From Paracoccus salsus (lineage in GTDB: Bacteria > Pseudomonadota > Alphaproteobacteria > Rhodobacterales > Rhodobacteraceae): DNA of 64,000 nucleotides. Both the position numbers and the translations under genes were made by a program. The stretch is from the NCBI RefSeq assembly GCF_021556615.1, contig NZ_JAKGGD010000002.1:248001-312000 (forward strand), in the 5' to 3' direction. Positions 37,164-46,635 of this stretch are shown piece by piece. Each line of letters begins with the position of its first letter. Within the stretch, counting starts at the first letter, position 1. Below the pieces are notes generated by a model, which was not told the DNA's origin, made no database searches, and saw nothing but the letters and a program-made list of their open reading frames with translations.

Positions 37164-37290
37164 GGGACCAGGCCAGGGACCTGCGCGCGCAGTGGCAGCG
37201 CGGCCTGGCTCACGATCGCCTCGGCTGCGGCGATCTGCCGGCGGCGCCCGCGCCCGCAGCGAAGTGGACCGATTTCCGGTCTGCGTTCCC

Positions 37291-37347
37291 CCCCGCAGGG
37301 GTCCGGGGGTGTGAGCCCCCCGGCCACCGCCTGCCCGCAGGGCAGGC
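37291..37347 (-). repeat. Cluster of three consecutive GC-rich hairpins
   Basis: CCCCGCAGGGG (about 37291-37301), CCGGGGG/CCCCCGG with a 7-nt loop (37303-37323) and GCCTGCCC/GGGCAGGC with a GCA triloop (37329-37347). It lies between two codirectional genes (GDPD to FemAB-like). Similar short palindromic clusters are common in Rhodobacterales spacers; could terminate transcription or stabilise the GDPD transcript. Confidence 0.55.
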
Positions 37348-37366
37348 AGCGTTGCATCCGCGCGGT

Positions 37367-38122
37367 TCAGACATCGGGGCGGTATCCCTCGAAGGTGATG
37401 TTGTCCGCGACCTCCCGCGCGGCGGTCTCCTGCTCGGCGCTGCGGACTGTCCAGCACAGGACCGGGACGCCCTGCGCCTTCAGCGCATCGACCCGCAGAT
37501 TGGCCAGATCCTTTCTGTCATGCGAGATGAAGCACGCGCCGGTGTCGGGAAAATCGTCGATATCGGCCAGGCGGCGGCGGGTTTCTGCGTCCAGTGCTGG
37601 CCAATCCTCGGCCGGAAACCCGCACGAGGTGATCCCGACCGGGATCTCTGGTGCACGCTCGTGAAATGCCTTCACCACATGCGGGTTGAAGGACATCACA
37701 GCGACCGGCCCTTCATAGGCTTTCAACTGGTCGGCGACATGCCGGTGCAGATCGCCGATATGCGGCCCAAGGCGCCCATCCTGATCCTTGATCTCGATCA
37801 ACAGCGGCACGCGCCCCTCGACCAGCCGCAAGAGGGCGGCCAGTGTCGGGATCGTCTCGGCGCTGGTCAGCAGCCGCCGTTCGGCCAGTTCGTCGGAGTC
37901 GATATCCGCGATGAAGACCTCCTCACCCGCGAGGCGGGCCAGATCGTAATCGTGAAACACCATGGGCACGTCGTCCGCCGCCGGCTGGACGTCGATCTCG
38001 ATTCCATAGCCCGCTTCGATCGCGGCCTGTGCGGCCGCGAGGCTGTTTTCGGGTATGTCCTTCCCATGCAGACCGCGATGGGCGATCGGGATGCGGATGA
38101 ATTCGGACGGCAGGGCGGCCAT
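37367..38122 (-). CDS. Glycerophosphodiester phosphodiesterase
   Basis: A 251-residue TIM-barrel enzyme hydrolysing glycerophosphodiesters to glycerol 3-phosphate and an alcohol. Metal and catalytic residues appear in IAHRGLHGKDIPENSLAAAQ (His), GIEIDVQ (Glu and Asp) and MVFHDYDLARL (His); RVPLLIEIKDQDG continues the fold. No signal peptide, so cytosolic. It shares one nucleotide with the RidA gene upstream (stop 38122). Confidence 0.92.
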   Translation of the reverse strand: MAALPSEFIRIPIAHRGLHGKDIPENSLAAAQAAIEAGYGIEIDVQPAADDVPMVFHDYDLARLAGEEVFIADIDSDELAERRLLTSAETIPTLAALLRLVEGRVPLLIEIKDQDGRLGPHIGDLHRHVADQLKAYEGPVAVMSFNPHVVKAFHERAPEIPVGITSCGFPAEDWPALDAETRRRLADIDDFPDTGACFISHDRKDLANLRVDALKAQGVPVLCWTVRSAEQETAAREVADNITFEGYRPDV

Positions 38123-38577
38123 CAGGCGACCTCGAAGATCGCTTCGATCTCGACTGCGACGCCCAGAGGCAGGGACGGTGCCGAGACGGCCGCGCGCGCA
38201 TGGCGCCCGGCATCGCCAAAAACTTCGACCATCAGATCAGAGCAGCCGTTGATGACCTTGGGCTGGTCGGTGAAATCGGGGGTGGAATTGACGAAACCCG
38301 TCAGCTTGACCACGCGCTTGACCCGGTCCAGATCGCCCACAGCGGCTTTCAGCTGCGCAATCAAGGACAGGCCGCAGCGCCGCGCGGCCGCCGCCCCGGC
38401 CTCGACCGACAGGGCCTCGCCCAGCTTGCCCTTGATCAGACCGTTCTCGTCCGCACTGATCTGGCCGGACACGAAGATCAGGTTGCCGCTTTTCACGAAC
38501 GGCACGTAATTCGCCGCCGGGGCGGGCGCGTCCGGCAGGGTGATGCCTTTTTCGGCCAGGGTTGCGTCGATGCTCAT
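38122..38577 (-). CDS. RidA-family protein (reactive intermediate/imine deaminase)
   Basis: A 151-residue YjgF/RidA trimeric protein that typically deaminates reactive enamine/imine intermediates. Features: GNLIFVSGQISADENGL, the subunit-interface region GQISADENGLIKGKLGEALS, and a C-terminal part with VKLTGFVNSTPDF and LPLGVAVEIEAIFEVA, where the glutamate completes the site. Start ATG at 38577. It forms an operon with GDPD. Confidence 0.9.
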   Translation of the reverse strand: MSIDATLAEKGITLPDAPAPAANYVPFVKSGNLIFVSGQISADENGLIKGKLGEALSVEAGAAAARRCGLSLIAQLKAAVGDLDRVKRVVKLTGFVNSTPDFTDQPKVINGCSDLMVEVFGDAGRHARAAVSAPSLPLGVAVEIEAIFEVA

Positions 38578-38660
38578 CGGATGTCCTCATCGGTCAGGGC
38601 CGTCCGGCATCGCATCCCGGACGGCGGTCGGGATTCGCGCGCAGCCTAGCGCGGGGCGGA

Positions 38661-41600
38661 TCAGGCGACCAGAGCCTCGGCGCGTTTCAGATCGACGCTG
38701 ACCAGCTGGCTGACCCCCTGCTCGACCATCGTCACGCCGAACAGCCGGTCCATCCGCGCCATCGTCACGGCATGATGGGTGATGATCAGGAACCGCGTCT
38801 CGGTCTTGCGTGTCATCGCGTCCAGCAGGTCGCAGAAGCGGCTGACATTGGCGTCGTCCAGCGGCGCATCGACCTCGTCCAGCACACAGATCGGCGCAGG
38901 GTTGGCCAGAAACACCGCGAAGATCAGGGCCAGCGCAGTCAATGTCTGCTCGCCCCCCGACAGCAGCGACAGCGTGGACAGCTTCTTGCCCGGCGGCTGG
39001 CACATGATCTCGAGCCCGGCCTCCAGCGGATCGTCGGATTCGACCAGCACCAGCCGCGCCTCGCCGCCACCGAACAGGGTGGTGAACAGCGTGGTGAAAT
39101 TGCCGTTCACCGTCTCGAAGGCGGTCAGCAGACGTTCGCGGCCTTCGCGATTCAGGCTGCCGATCCCGGCGCGCAGCTTGCGGATCGCCTCTTCCAGATC
39201 CGTCTTCTCGGCGGCAAGCCGGTCACGTTCCTCTTCCAGTTCGCGCTTGTCCTCGTCAGCCCGCAGGTTCACCGCCCCAAGCGCATCCCGCTGGCCGCGA
39301 AGCCGGGCGATCCGGTCCTCCAGCGCTGAGACCGCGATGCCGGTGTCGGTGTCGCCAAGGCTGTCCAGAAGCGCCTGCGGCGTATCCTCGCTGTCCTCGT
39401 GGATGCGAAGACGGGCGGCAGCCTCGCTGTCGCGGGCGGCTTCGGCGCGCGCCTCGCGGGCGGCGCGGATCTCGCGCGCCTCGGATGCGGCGCGCTCGGC
39501 GTCGCGCTCGGCATGGGCGGCTGCGCGCGCCGTCTCGTCGGCCAGGGACAGCGCATCGCGGGCGGCGGCAAGGCGCCGGTCGGCCACGACCTCGCGCTCT
39601 GTCAGGCTGTCGCGCCTTTGGGCGAGGATCGCAGGCTGCGCCTCGGCCGCTTCCAGCTCGTCAGCAGCACCGTCCCTCCGCGCGGCCAGCTCGGCGGCGC
39701 GCGTGCCGGCCTGTTGCAGGCGCAGCTTCCAGCCGGATTCCTCCTTGGCGATTTCCTGCAGCCGCCTGATGCGGGCATTCCCTTCGCGCCGCAATTCGTC
39801 CAGCGCGGCCCGGCGGGTCATGGTTGCGATCCGCGCGGCCTCGACGCCGGTGCGGGCGTTTTCCACGGCGGCGGCGGCATCCGCTTTGTCGGGCAGATCC
39901 GCCAGGGCGCGTTCAGCCTGGCCCAGGCGACCGTGCGCATCCTGGGCATCAGCGCGGTGGCGGGCAAGCTCGCCCCGTGCCGACTCCAGCCGGCTGCTGG
40001 CCATCGACAGATCCGATTCCGCCCGTGTCGCGGCCCGCGACGCATCCGACAGCAGCCGCTCTGCCTCTCGCCGCGCATCGCGGGCGGATTTCTCGTTGCC
40101 CGAGGCTTCGGCCAGGCAGGCCCTGGCGGCATCATGCCTGTCGGCGGCCACCGCAGCGCGGGCCTCGGCCGCCTCGGCCTGTCCGGCGATCTCGTTCAAC
40201 TGGTTGACCTTCTGAAGATGCAGGGCGGCCGACGACGACGCCTCGCCCGCCATGACCCGCATTCCGTCCCATCGGAACAGATCGCCCGCGGGCGTCACGA
40301 GCCTCTGCCCGGGCGCCAATCCCGCCTGCATCGCGGCACCGGTCGCGACGTCGGCGACCCAGCCGACCTGCGACAGCCTGCGCGACAGGGCGTCCGGACC
40401 CGCCACCTGAGCCGATAGCGGCCGCGCCCCTTCGGGCAGGGGTTGCGGCGCGTCCCAGCCCGGCAGCGCATGCCAGCCGGTTTCGCCATCCTCTGCCAGA
40501 CCGGCCCGCAGATCGTCGCCAAGCGCGGCACCGAAGGCATTCTCGAAACCCTTGCTCACCTGCACCCGGTCCAGGATCGCCTTGCCGCCCGAACGGCCAC
40601 GGTCCACCAGCCGCCGCAGCGCAGCCATCTCGGCGGCAAGCGCGCCGTTTTCGCCCTCGGCCTCGGACCGGGCCGCGCGCGCCGACGCCTCGGCGGACTC
40701 CGCCTCGGCGCGGGCGGCCTCGGCTTCGGCAAGGGCATCCTCGGCGGCTTCGGCGCGATACCGGGCGGCCTCCTGCGCCTCTTCGGCCGCGCGCAGCGCA
40801 TCTGCGGCGGCGTTGCCGGCCTCGGCTGCGCGGGCCGCGTTGCCTTCGGCTTCGGCGGCGGCGCGTTCGGCCCGGTCTCGCATCGCGCGAAGATCGGCGA
40901 CCAGCCTGTCGGCAGATTGGTGCCGCGCCGCCAGCCGCGCCGATTCGTCGGTCAGCTCGGCCAGCCGCGCCTCGACCTCGCGCAGCGCGTCTGCAGCTTC
41001 ATCCGCCTGCGCCGCCGCGATGTCCAGACGGGCCTCATGCCCCTGCCCGGCCTTTTCCAGTTCGGCCTGCTCCCAGGCCAGCCGCTCCACCACCTCGCCC
41101 GCGTCGCGGTTCAGGGCGTCCTCGCGCTCGATGTCGCGGTCGAGTTGTGCGATCCGGGCGACGAGGCCGCGCACCTGTTCGGCCGCGCGCGCCTCGGCCT
41201 CGTCCAGCGCCTCGCGCTCGACGACCAGCCGCGAGAGGATCGCCGCGGCGACCTGTTCCTCCTCGCGCAGGGGGGGCAGTGCCGCGTCCGCGGCCTCGCG
41301 CAGCGACGCCGCCTGCCGCGATGCCGCCTCGGCCTGGGCTGCGGATCCCAGGGCATCGGCCAATGCGTCGGCCGCAGCCAGCCGGGCGGCCTCTGCCTCG
41401 GCCCAACGGCGATACAGCAGCACCCCCTCGGCCAGCCGCAGGGAAGCGCCGAACTCGCGATATTTCGCGGCCGCGCGCGCCTGGCGCGCAAGGCTGGCCG
41501 CCTGCGCCGTCAGCTGCTCCAGCGTGTCATCGACGCGCGTCAGGTTGTTTTCTGCCCCGTTCAGCTTCAGTTCGGCCTCGTGCCGGCGCTGATAGAGGCC

Positions 41601-42113
41601 GCTGATTCCAGCCGCCTCTTCCAGGATGCGGCGCCGGTTCTTGGGCTTGGCGTTTATCAGTTCGCTGATCTGCCCCTGACGGACCAGAGCCGGGGAATGG
41701 GCGCCGGTCGAGGCGTCCGCGAACAGCATCTGCACATCGCGCGCCCGGACATCCTTGCCTCCGATCTTGTAGGCAGAGCCCGCGTCGCGCGTGATCCGGC
41801 GCACGATATCGAACCGATCGTCGTCGTTGAAGCCCGCCGGTGCCAGCCGGTCGCGGTTGTCGACCGTCAGCATGACCTCTGCGTGGCCGCGCGCGGACCG
41901 GCGCGATGTGCCGGCAAAGATGACATCCTCCATGCCCTCGCCACGCATCGCGGTCGGGCGATTCTCGCCCATCACCCAGCGCAGCGCCTCGAGCAGGTTG
42001 GACTTGCCGCAGCCATTCGGACCGACGACCCCGGTCAGCCCCTCACGGATGACCAGATCGGTCGGGTCCACGAAGCTCTTGAAGCCATTGAGGCGAAGCC
42101 GGTCGAATCGCAC
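38661..42113 (-). CDS. smc: Chromosome segregation protein SMC
   Basis: An 1150-residue SMC ATPase that condenses and segregates the chromosome with ScpA/ScpB. Walker A GPNGCGKSNLLEALRWVMGE lies at 32-51, long Ala/Glu/Arg-rich coiled coils run through about 170-500 and 650-930, with the hinge between them (about 510-640, GKAILDRVQVSKGFENAFGA). The C-terminal signature LSLLSGGEQTLTALALI and Walker B ICVLDEVDAPLDD complete the head. GTG is the start at 42113. It is divergent from the lrgA-like gene. Confidence 0.96.
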   Translation of the reverse strand: MRFDRLRLNGFKSFVDPTDLVIREGLTGVVGPNGCGKSNLLEALRWVMGENRPTAMRGEGMEDVIFAGTSRRSARGHAEVMLTVDNRDRLAPAGFNDDDRFDIVRRITRDAGSAYKIGGKDVRARDVQMLFADASTGAHSPALVRQGQISELINAKPKNRRRILEEAAGISGLYQRRHEAELKLNGAENNLTRVDDTLEQLTAQAASLARQARAAAKYREFGASLRLAEGVLLYRRWAEAEAARLAAADALADALGSAAQAEAASRQAASLREAADAALPPLREEEQVAAAILSRLVVEREALDEAEARAAEQVRGLVARIAQLDRDIEREDALNRDAGEVVERLAWEQAELEKAGQGHEARLDIAAAQADEAADALREVEARLAELTDESARLAARHQSADRLVADLRAMRDRAERAAAEAEGNAARAAEAGNAAADALRAAEEAQEAARYRAEAAEDALAEAEAARAEAESAEASARAARSEAEGENGALAAEMAALRRLVDRGRSGGKAILDRVQVSKGFENAFGAALGDDLRAGLAEDGETGWHALPGWDAPQPLPEGARPLSAQVAGPDALSRRLSQVGWVADVATGAAMQAGLAPGQRLVTPAGDLFRWDGMRVMAGEASSSAALHLQKVNQLNEIAGQAEAAEARAAVAADRHDAARACLAEASGNEKSARDARREAERLLSDASRAATRAESDLSMASSRLESARGELARHRADAQDAHGRLGQAERALADLPDKADAAAAVENARTGVEAARIATMTRRAALDELRREGNARIRRLQEIAKEESGWKLRLQQAGTRAAELAARRDGAADELEAAEAQPAILAQRRDSLTEREVVADRRLAAARDALSLADETARAAAHAERDAERAASEAREIRAAREARAEAARDSEAAARLRIHEDSEDTPQALLDSLGDTDTGIAVSALEDRIARLRGQRDALGAVNLRADEDKRELEEERDRLAAEKTDLEEAIRKLRAGIGSLNREGRERLLTAFETVNGNFTTLFTTLFGGGEARLVLVESDDPLEAGLEIMCQPPGKKLSTLSLLSGGEQTLTALALIFAVFLANPAPICVLDEVDAPLDDANVSRFCDLLDAMTRKTETRFLIITHHAVTMARMDRLFGVTMVEQGVSQLVSVDLKRAEALVA

Positions 42114-42289
42114 CTTGGCGCTCCGTCTTGTTCTGCTCGGTTAGCGGATTGTTGCCGCGCCACCGCAACAAGTCAACCGAAACGCCATATATGGCCTCAA
42201 GCGAGCGCGCATCCACAAGATGCGCGCGTGTGCCACCGCTGCGATCGATCCTGCTGGCGCCCGTGTCGTGGCGGCGCTAGCGTCCGGCC

Positions 42290-42670
42290 ATGATCGCCAC
42301 GCTTGCCATCATCCTGTCCTTCCAGCTTGTCGGCGAGGTCGCCTCGCGGGCGCTGGACCTGCCGCTGCCCGGTCCTGTCGTCGGACTGCTGCTGCTGGTG
42401 GGAACCTGTATCGCCAGGCCCGCCCTTGCCGACCGGATCCGACCCACCACGATGGGGCTGCTGCAACATCTGTCGCTGTTCTTCGTGCCGGCGGGCGTAG
42501 GGATCGTGGCCCATTGGGAACTGCTGCGCGATCATGGGCTGGGGCTTGCGCTGGCGCTGGCGGGATCGACGGTGCTGGCCATCGGCGCGGGCGCGCTTGC
42601 GTTCACGGCGGTCGCACGATTGGCCGGGTCCGAAGACCCGACCGCGATCAAGGGCCGGGGCGATGAGTGA
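42290..42670 (+). CDS. CidA/LrgA family membrane protein
   Basis: A 126-residue inner-membrane protein, four hydrophobic segments, with the holin-like family signature LDLPLPGPVVGLLLLVG and LLQHLSLFFVPAGVGIV. LrgA/CidA proteins work with LrgB/CidB in membrane permeability, lysis control or organic-acid export. It overlaps the LrgB-like gene by 8 nt. Confidence 0.9.
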   Translation: MIATLAIILSFQLVGEVASRALDLPLPGPVVGLLLLVGTCIARPALADRIRPTTMGLLQHLSLFFVPAGVGIVAHWELLRDHGLGLALALAGSTVLAIGAGALAFTAVARLAGSEDPTAIKGRGDE

Positions 42671-43382
42671 TCCGCTGCTGATCTGGTCCTATCTGTCCGA
42701 AGGCCCGCTGCTGTGGCTGACGGCGACGCTGGTCGCCTATCTGATCGGGGACGCGGCGTTTCGCGCAAGCAAACGGAAAAGCTGGGCAAATCCTGTCATG
42801 ATCGCGATCATCCTGCTTGCGCTGATGCTGTTGGTGACGGGCACCGATTACGCGACCTATTTCGAGGGGGCGCAGTTCGTCCACTTCATGCTGGGGCCGG
42901 CGACCGTGGCGCTGGGGCTTCCGCTCTATGACAACCTGCCGCGCGTGCGCAAGGCCGCGTGGCCGATGCTGGCGGGGTTGCTGGTGGGCTCGTCGGTTGC
43001 CGTGGTTTCGGCGCTGGCGATCGCGAAATCCCTTGGAATCCAGGGCTCTGTCCTGGCCTCTCTGGCGCCGAAATCGACCACGGCGCCGGTCGCCATCGGG
43101 ATCGCCGAACGGCTTGGCGGCCAGCCCACGCTGACCGCCGCGCTGGTTCTGCTGACCGGCATCTTCGGGGCGATCATCGTCACGCCTCTGCTGGACGCGC
43201 TGCGCGTAACAGACTGGCGGGCAAGGGGTTTTTCGGTGGGCGTGGCCGCCCACGGGATCGGAACCGCCCGCGCCTTCCAGGTGAACGAGACGGCGGGCGC
43301 GTTTTCGGGCATCGGCATGGGACTGAACGCGGTGCTGACGGCGATCATCGCGCCGGTCGCGTTGCGGCTGTTCGGCGGCTGA
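42663..43382 (+). CDS. LrgB/CidB family membrane protein
   Basis: A 239-residue multi-spanning membrane protein. Signatures LLGPATVALGLPLYDN-type (MLGPATVALGLPLYDNLPRV), SLAPKSTTAPVAIGIAERLG and AAHGIGTARAFQVNETAGAF are diagnostic. ATG at 42663 (MSDPLLIWSYL); the longer frame upstream is the lrgA region. The partner of the LrgA-like protein; in other organisms related to glycolate/lactate export or death control. Confidence 0.92.
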   Translation: MSDPLLIWSYLSEGPLLWLTATLVAYLIGDAAFRASKRKSWANPVMIAIILLALMLLVTGTDYATYFEGAQFVHFMLGPATVALGLPLYDNLPRVRKAAWPMLAGLLVGSSVAVVSALAIAKSLGIQGSVLASLAPKSTTAPVAIGIAERLGGQPTLTAALVLLTGIFGAIIVTPLLDALRVTDWRARGFSVGVAAHGIGTARAFQVNETAGAFSGIGMGLNAVLTAIIAPVALRLFGG

Positions 43383-43854
43383 GGCGTTGCGTGCAGCATG
43401 CGTGCGTTGCGTGATGCGATGTTTCGGGCAGGCCGTCGGGAAGCGCCAGCAAATGCCGGGTTTCCGGCTGCACAGGGCGTGCACCTGGGCGACACCGGAC
43501 ATGCACAGGCTGTCCACAGCTTGCGAACGGCCAGGCGTTGCGCCATCCGCGCCGTCCATGCAGCCGGGCTGCCGACGCGCGGCGTGCGACCGCGGGAACG
43601 TGAACCGCACAAATCCGCAGGGAATATGATGTAATCGCCGCAAGATACCCTATATGTGGACGAGGCCACCGGGCATGTGCGGGCGGTACCAAGGGGTCGT
43701 GCGATCACTTCAGAACAGTGCCGCGCAAGCCGGAACCCCATGGCGATCATCGGCTGCGCCCGACGGGTCGTGTCAGGCGACCGGCAAACATTCGGGTCAG
43801 ACAAGGCCCATCCGCAACGCGGCAGGACATGCCGATCTTTCAGTTAGGACCCAT
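43383..43854 (+). other. 472-bp gap between lrgB-like and small basic protein gene
   Basis: No convincing reading frame. It has a 10-nt direct repeat GCGTTGCGTG at 43384-43393 and 43404-43413, several short palindromes, and an AT-rich patch CAAGATACCCTATATG at about 43638-43655, which may be a weak promoter. From about 43660 the sequence could carry an RNA leader or small RNA, but I recognise no RNA family and no T-run terminator. Confidence 0.4.
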
Positions 43855-44091
43855 GTGACACGCAAGGAAAAACCAAGCCCGCTGTTCGGTCAGCATTTCA
43901 GGCCGCCGGAAACGCTGCAGGACAGGACGACCGCTGCCGCCAAGCTGATCATCGAGGAGGACCGCTCGCGCCGGGATGAAATTTCCACCCGGCTACGCGA
44001 GGCCCGGCTGGAACGCGACGAAAAGCGCGTTGCCGCCGCAAAACCCAAAGCCCCCGCAGTCAAGCGCAGCCGGAAAAAGGCATCCGACTGA
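43855..44091 (+). CDS. Small basic protein of unknown function
   Basis: A 78-residue highly charged helical protein, no family recognised. It begins TRKEKPSPLFGQHF, contains AKLIIEEDRSRRDEIS as a probable helix, and ends in a lysine/arginine tail (KAPAVKRSRKKASD). GTG at 43855 has TAGGAC upstream; the longer frame (to 43654) reads through sequence unlike coding DNA. The basic tail suggests nucleic-acid binding. Convergent with the mog gene. Confidence 0.65.
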   Translation: MTRKEKPSPLFGQHFRPPETLQDRTTAAAKLIIEEDRSRRDEISTRLREARLERDEKRVAAAKPKAPAVKRSRKKASD

Positions 44092-44154
44092 GCCCCCCCT
44101 GGCTTTGGGCGTCCGCCGGCCGCCCCAGCGGCGGGCCGGTCCGGGCCCGCCACT

Positions 44155-44688
44155 CTATCCGGCCTTTGGCCGGAAGGCCTCGATCCTGGCCGGATCGGTT
44201 TCGATACGGGCCGCGCCGAGCAGATCGAGGCAATAGGGCACCGCCGCAAACACCGCGTTCAGGCAGGTGGCGATGGCCGAGGGCTTGCCGGGGATGGTGA
44301 TGATCAGCGTGGCGTCGCGGCTGACAGCCGTCTGGCGCGACAGGATCGCGGTCGGCACCTCGCGCAGCGACGCGCGGCGCATCTCCTCGCCAAAGCCGGG
44401 ATATTCGCGTTCGGCCACGTCCATGACCGCCTCGGGCGTCTGGTCGCGCGGCGCGGGGCCGGTGCCGCCGGTGACGAGGATCAGGTCGGCACCCCCTTCG
44501 ACAAGTTCGCGCAGTTTCGCGGCCACGCCTTCGCGGCCGTCGGGGACGATGTGGCGGGCGATCTCAACCGGCGAGGTGATGACATCGCGCAACCAGTCCT
44601 CTGCGCCGGGGCCGCCCTTGTCCTCGTATTCTCCGCGCGCGGCGCGGTCCGACACGGTCACGATGGCGATGCGGGCGGGACGGGTCAT
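44155..44688 (-). CDS. mog: Molybdopterin adenylyltransferase
   Basis: A 177-residue MoCF/MogA enzyme that adenylylates molybdopterin before molybdate insertion. Motifs: IAIVTVSDRAARGEYEDKGG at the N-terminus, LVTGGTGPAPRDQTPEA, and the C-terminal IPGKPSAIATCL. Length fits. No other molybdenum cofactor gene is adjacent. Confidence 0.93.
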   Translation of the reverse strand: MTRPARIAIVTVSDRAARGEYEDKGGPGAEDWLRDVITSPVEIARHIVPDGREGVAAKLRELVEGGADLILVTGGTGPAPRDQTPEAVMDVAEREYPGFGEEMRRASLREVPTAILSRQTAVSRDATLIITIPGKPSAIATCLNAVFAAVPYCLDLLGAARIETDPARIEAFRPKAG

Positions 44689-44705
44689 GAGTGCAACCTT
44701 TCGGA

Positions 44706-45233
44706 TCAGGCGGTTTCGTCGTCTTCCGGCATGAACGGCAGATCGGTGTCGCCGGGCCGTTCGCCGGCTGCGGTCAGCATCGCGTGGATCTGGCCGCGAT
44801 GATGGGTCTGGTGGTTGAAGATATGCATCACCACGAGGCGCCTTGGCTTGCTCATCTCGCGCCCCATCGCACCCGAGAACCAGCTGAGGTCGCCGTCGAA
44901 CCAGTCTGAACCGAGGCCGCTCGCCCAGTCCAGCATCTTGTCATCCAGATCGGTCCGGGCCTGGCGGAAATCGTCCCATCCGCCGTCGAAATCCACCGAC
45001 TGCGCGATGCCGCCTGCCGGTGCCGGGACATCGGCAAACCGGCTCATCCAGATCCGGTCCGCCCAATAGACATGGTGAAACGTCTTCTCGATCGAGCCGA
45101 AGAAGGCCCCCCGGTCCCGCGCCCGCTGATCGGCCCCGATCCGGTCGGCCGCGCGCAGCAGGTTGCCGTTCTGCCAGCGGTTATAGCGTGCCATCGTCAG
45201 GGCGTAATCCGGGGTCGCCATGCCAGCATCCAT
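44706..45233 (-). CDS. DinB-family protein
   Basis: A 175-residue four-helix-bundle protein of the DinB/YfiT-like superfamily, whose members use a three-His metal site for thiol-dependent transferase reactions. Candidate ligands: His in KTFHHVYWADRIW near residue 53, and the pair in HIFNHQTHHRGQIH near 140-150. Start 45233 or the nearer ATG at 45221 (MATPDYALTMARYNRWQN). Substrate unknown. Confidence 0.9.
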   Translation of the reverse strand: MDAGMATPDYALTMARYNRWQNGNLLRAADRIGADQRARDRGAFFGSIEKTFHHVYWADRIWMSRFADVPAPAGGIAQSVDFDGGWDDFRQARTDLDDKMLDWASGLGSDWFDGDLSWFSGAMGREMSKPRRLVVMHIFNHQTHHRGQIHAMLTAAGERPGDTDLPFMPEDDETA

Positions 45234-45286
45234 CCGTCAGGACCACGGCGGGGCTGCACCAGGCCGGCGCAGCCCCGCCCGTCGAT

Positions 45287-46513
45287 CTATTTCACCCGCG
45301 CATTGCGGTTCGCGACCAGTTTCAGGCGCAGCGCATTCAGCTTGATGAAGCCTGCCGCGTCCTTCTGGTCGTAGGCGCCGGCGTCATCCTCGAAGGTGAC
45401 ATGGGCTTCGCTGTAAAGCGAGTGATCGGACCAGCGGCCGACGCAGGTGACGCTGCCCTTGTAGAGCTTCAGCCGGACGGTTCCGGTGACATGCTCCTGG
45501 GATTTGTCGATGGCGGCCTGCAGCATCTCGCGTTCGGGGCTGAACCAGAAGCCGTTATAGATCAGTTCGGCATAGCGCGGCATCAGGCTGTCCTTCAGAT
45601 GGCCCGCGCCGCTGTCCAGCGTGATCTGTTCGATGCCGCGATGGGCCTCGAGCAGGATCGTGCCGCCGGGGGTTTCATAGATGCCGCGCGACTTCATGCC
45701 GACGAAACGGTTTTCCACGAAATCCAGCCGGCCGATGCCGTGCTTGCGTCCGTACTCGTTCAGGTCGGTCAGGATCGTGGCGGGCGACAGTTTGGCGCCG
45801 TTGATCGCCACCGCGTCGCCCCTTTCGAAGGTGATCTCGACATGCTCGGGCGTATCGGGGGCGTCCTCGGGGTTCACGGTGCGCTGATAGACGTAATCGG
45901 GCGCCTCCACGGCCGGATCTTCCAGGGCCTTGCCCTCGCTGCTGGTGTGCAGCAGGTTCGCGTCCACGCTGAAGGGTGCCTCGCCGCGCTTGTCCTTGGC
46001 GATCGGGATCTGGTTCTGTTCGGCGAATTCCAGCAGCTTCGTGCGCGAGGACAGGTCCCATTCGCGCCACGGCGCGATGACCTTGATCGCCGGGTCCAGC
46101 GCATAGGCCGACAACTCGAAGCGGACCTGGTCATTGCCCTTGCCGGTCGCGCCGTGGGCCACCGCGTCGGCGCCGTGTTGATGTGCCAGCTCGACCAGCC
46201 GCTTGGAAATCAGCGGGCGGGCGATCGAGGTGCCCAGCAGGTAAAGACCCTCGTAGAGGGCATTTGCGCGGAACATCGGGAAGACGAAGTCGCGCACGAA
46301 TTCCTCGCGCAGGTCCTCGATATGGATGTTCTGGGGCGCGATGCCCAGCAATTCGGCCTTGGCGCGCGCGGGTTCCAGTTCCTCGCCCTGGCCAAGATCG
46401 GCGGTGAAGGTGATGACCTCGCAGCCATATTCGGTTTGCAGCCATTTCAGGATGATAGAGGTGTCGAGCCCCCCGGAATAGGCAAGGACGACTTTCTTCG
46501 GCGCGTCGGACAT
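45287..46513 (-). CDS. argG: Argininosuccinate synthase
   Basis: A 408-residue ATP-dependent enzyme joining citrulline and aspartate in arginine synthesis. The N-type ATP motif [15 protein letters not shown] lies at 11-25; [11 protein letters not shown] and [14 protein letters not shown] follow, with [20 protein letters not shown] further on. Length normal. ATG at 46513 ([15 protein letters not shown]). It is divergent from ilvA. Confidence 0.96.
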   Translation of the reverse strand: MSDAPKKVVLAYSGGLDTSIILKWLQTEYGCEVITFTADLGQGEELEPARAKAELLGIAPQNIHIEDLREEFVRDFVFPMFRANALYEGLYLLGTSIARPLISKRLVELAHQHGADAVAHGATGKGNDQVRFELSAYALDPAIKVIAPWREWDLSSRTKLLEFAEQNQIPIAKDKRGEAPFSVDANLLHTSSEGKALEDPAVEAPDYVYQRTVNPEDAPDTPEHVEITFERGDAVAINGAKLSPATILTDLNEYGRKHGIGRLDFVENRFVGMKSRGIYETPGGTILLEAHRGIEQITLDSGAGHLKDSLMPRYAELIYNGFWFSPEREMLQAAIDKSQEHVTGTVRLKLYKGSVTCVGRWSDHSLYSEAHVTFEDDAGAYDQKDAAGFIKLNALRLKLVANRNARVK

Positions 46514-46635
46514 GGCGGACCCCTTTGGATTTTGTCGTGGGGAATAAGGCCAATCGCGCGGTGTCACAAGGGCGGCGCGCGCAATAACCGTGCGCGGCCC
46601 TTGCCAAGTTTGCGCTTTCGGGGCATGGCGCGGGG

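Noticed and set aside
40443..42293. 616-codon plus-strand frame across smc
   Set aside because: Antisense shadow of coiled-coil codons; Ala/Arg/Gly-rich with no motif.
43508..43518. CTGTCCACA resembling a DnaA box
   Set aside because: Single, imperfect copy without AT-rich unwinding element; not an origin.
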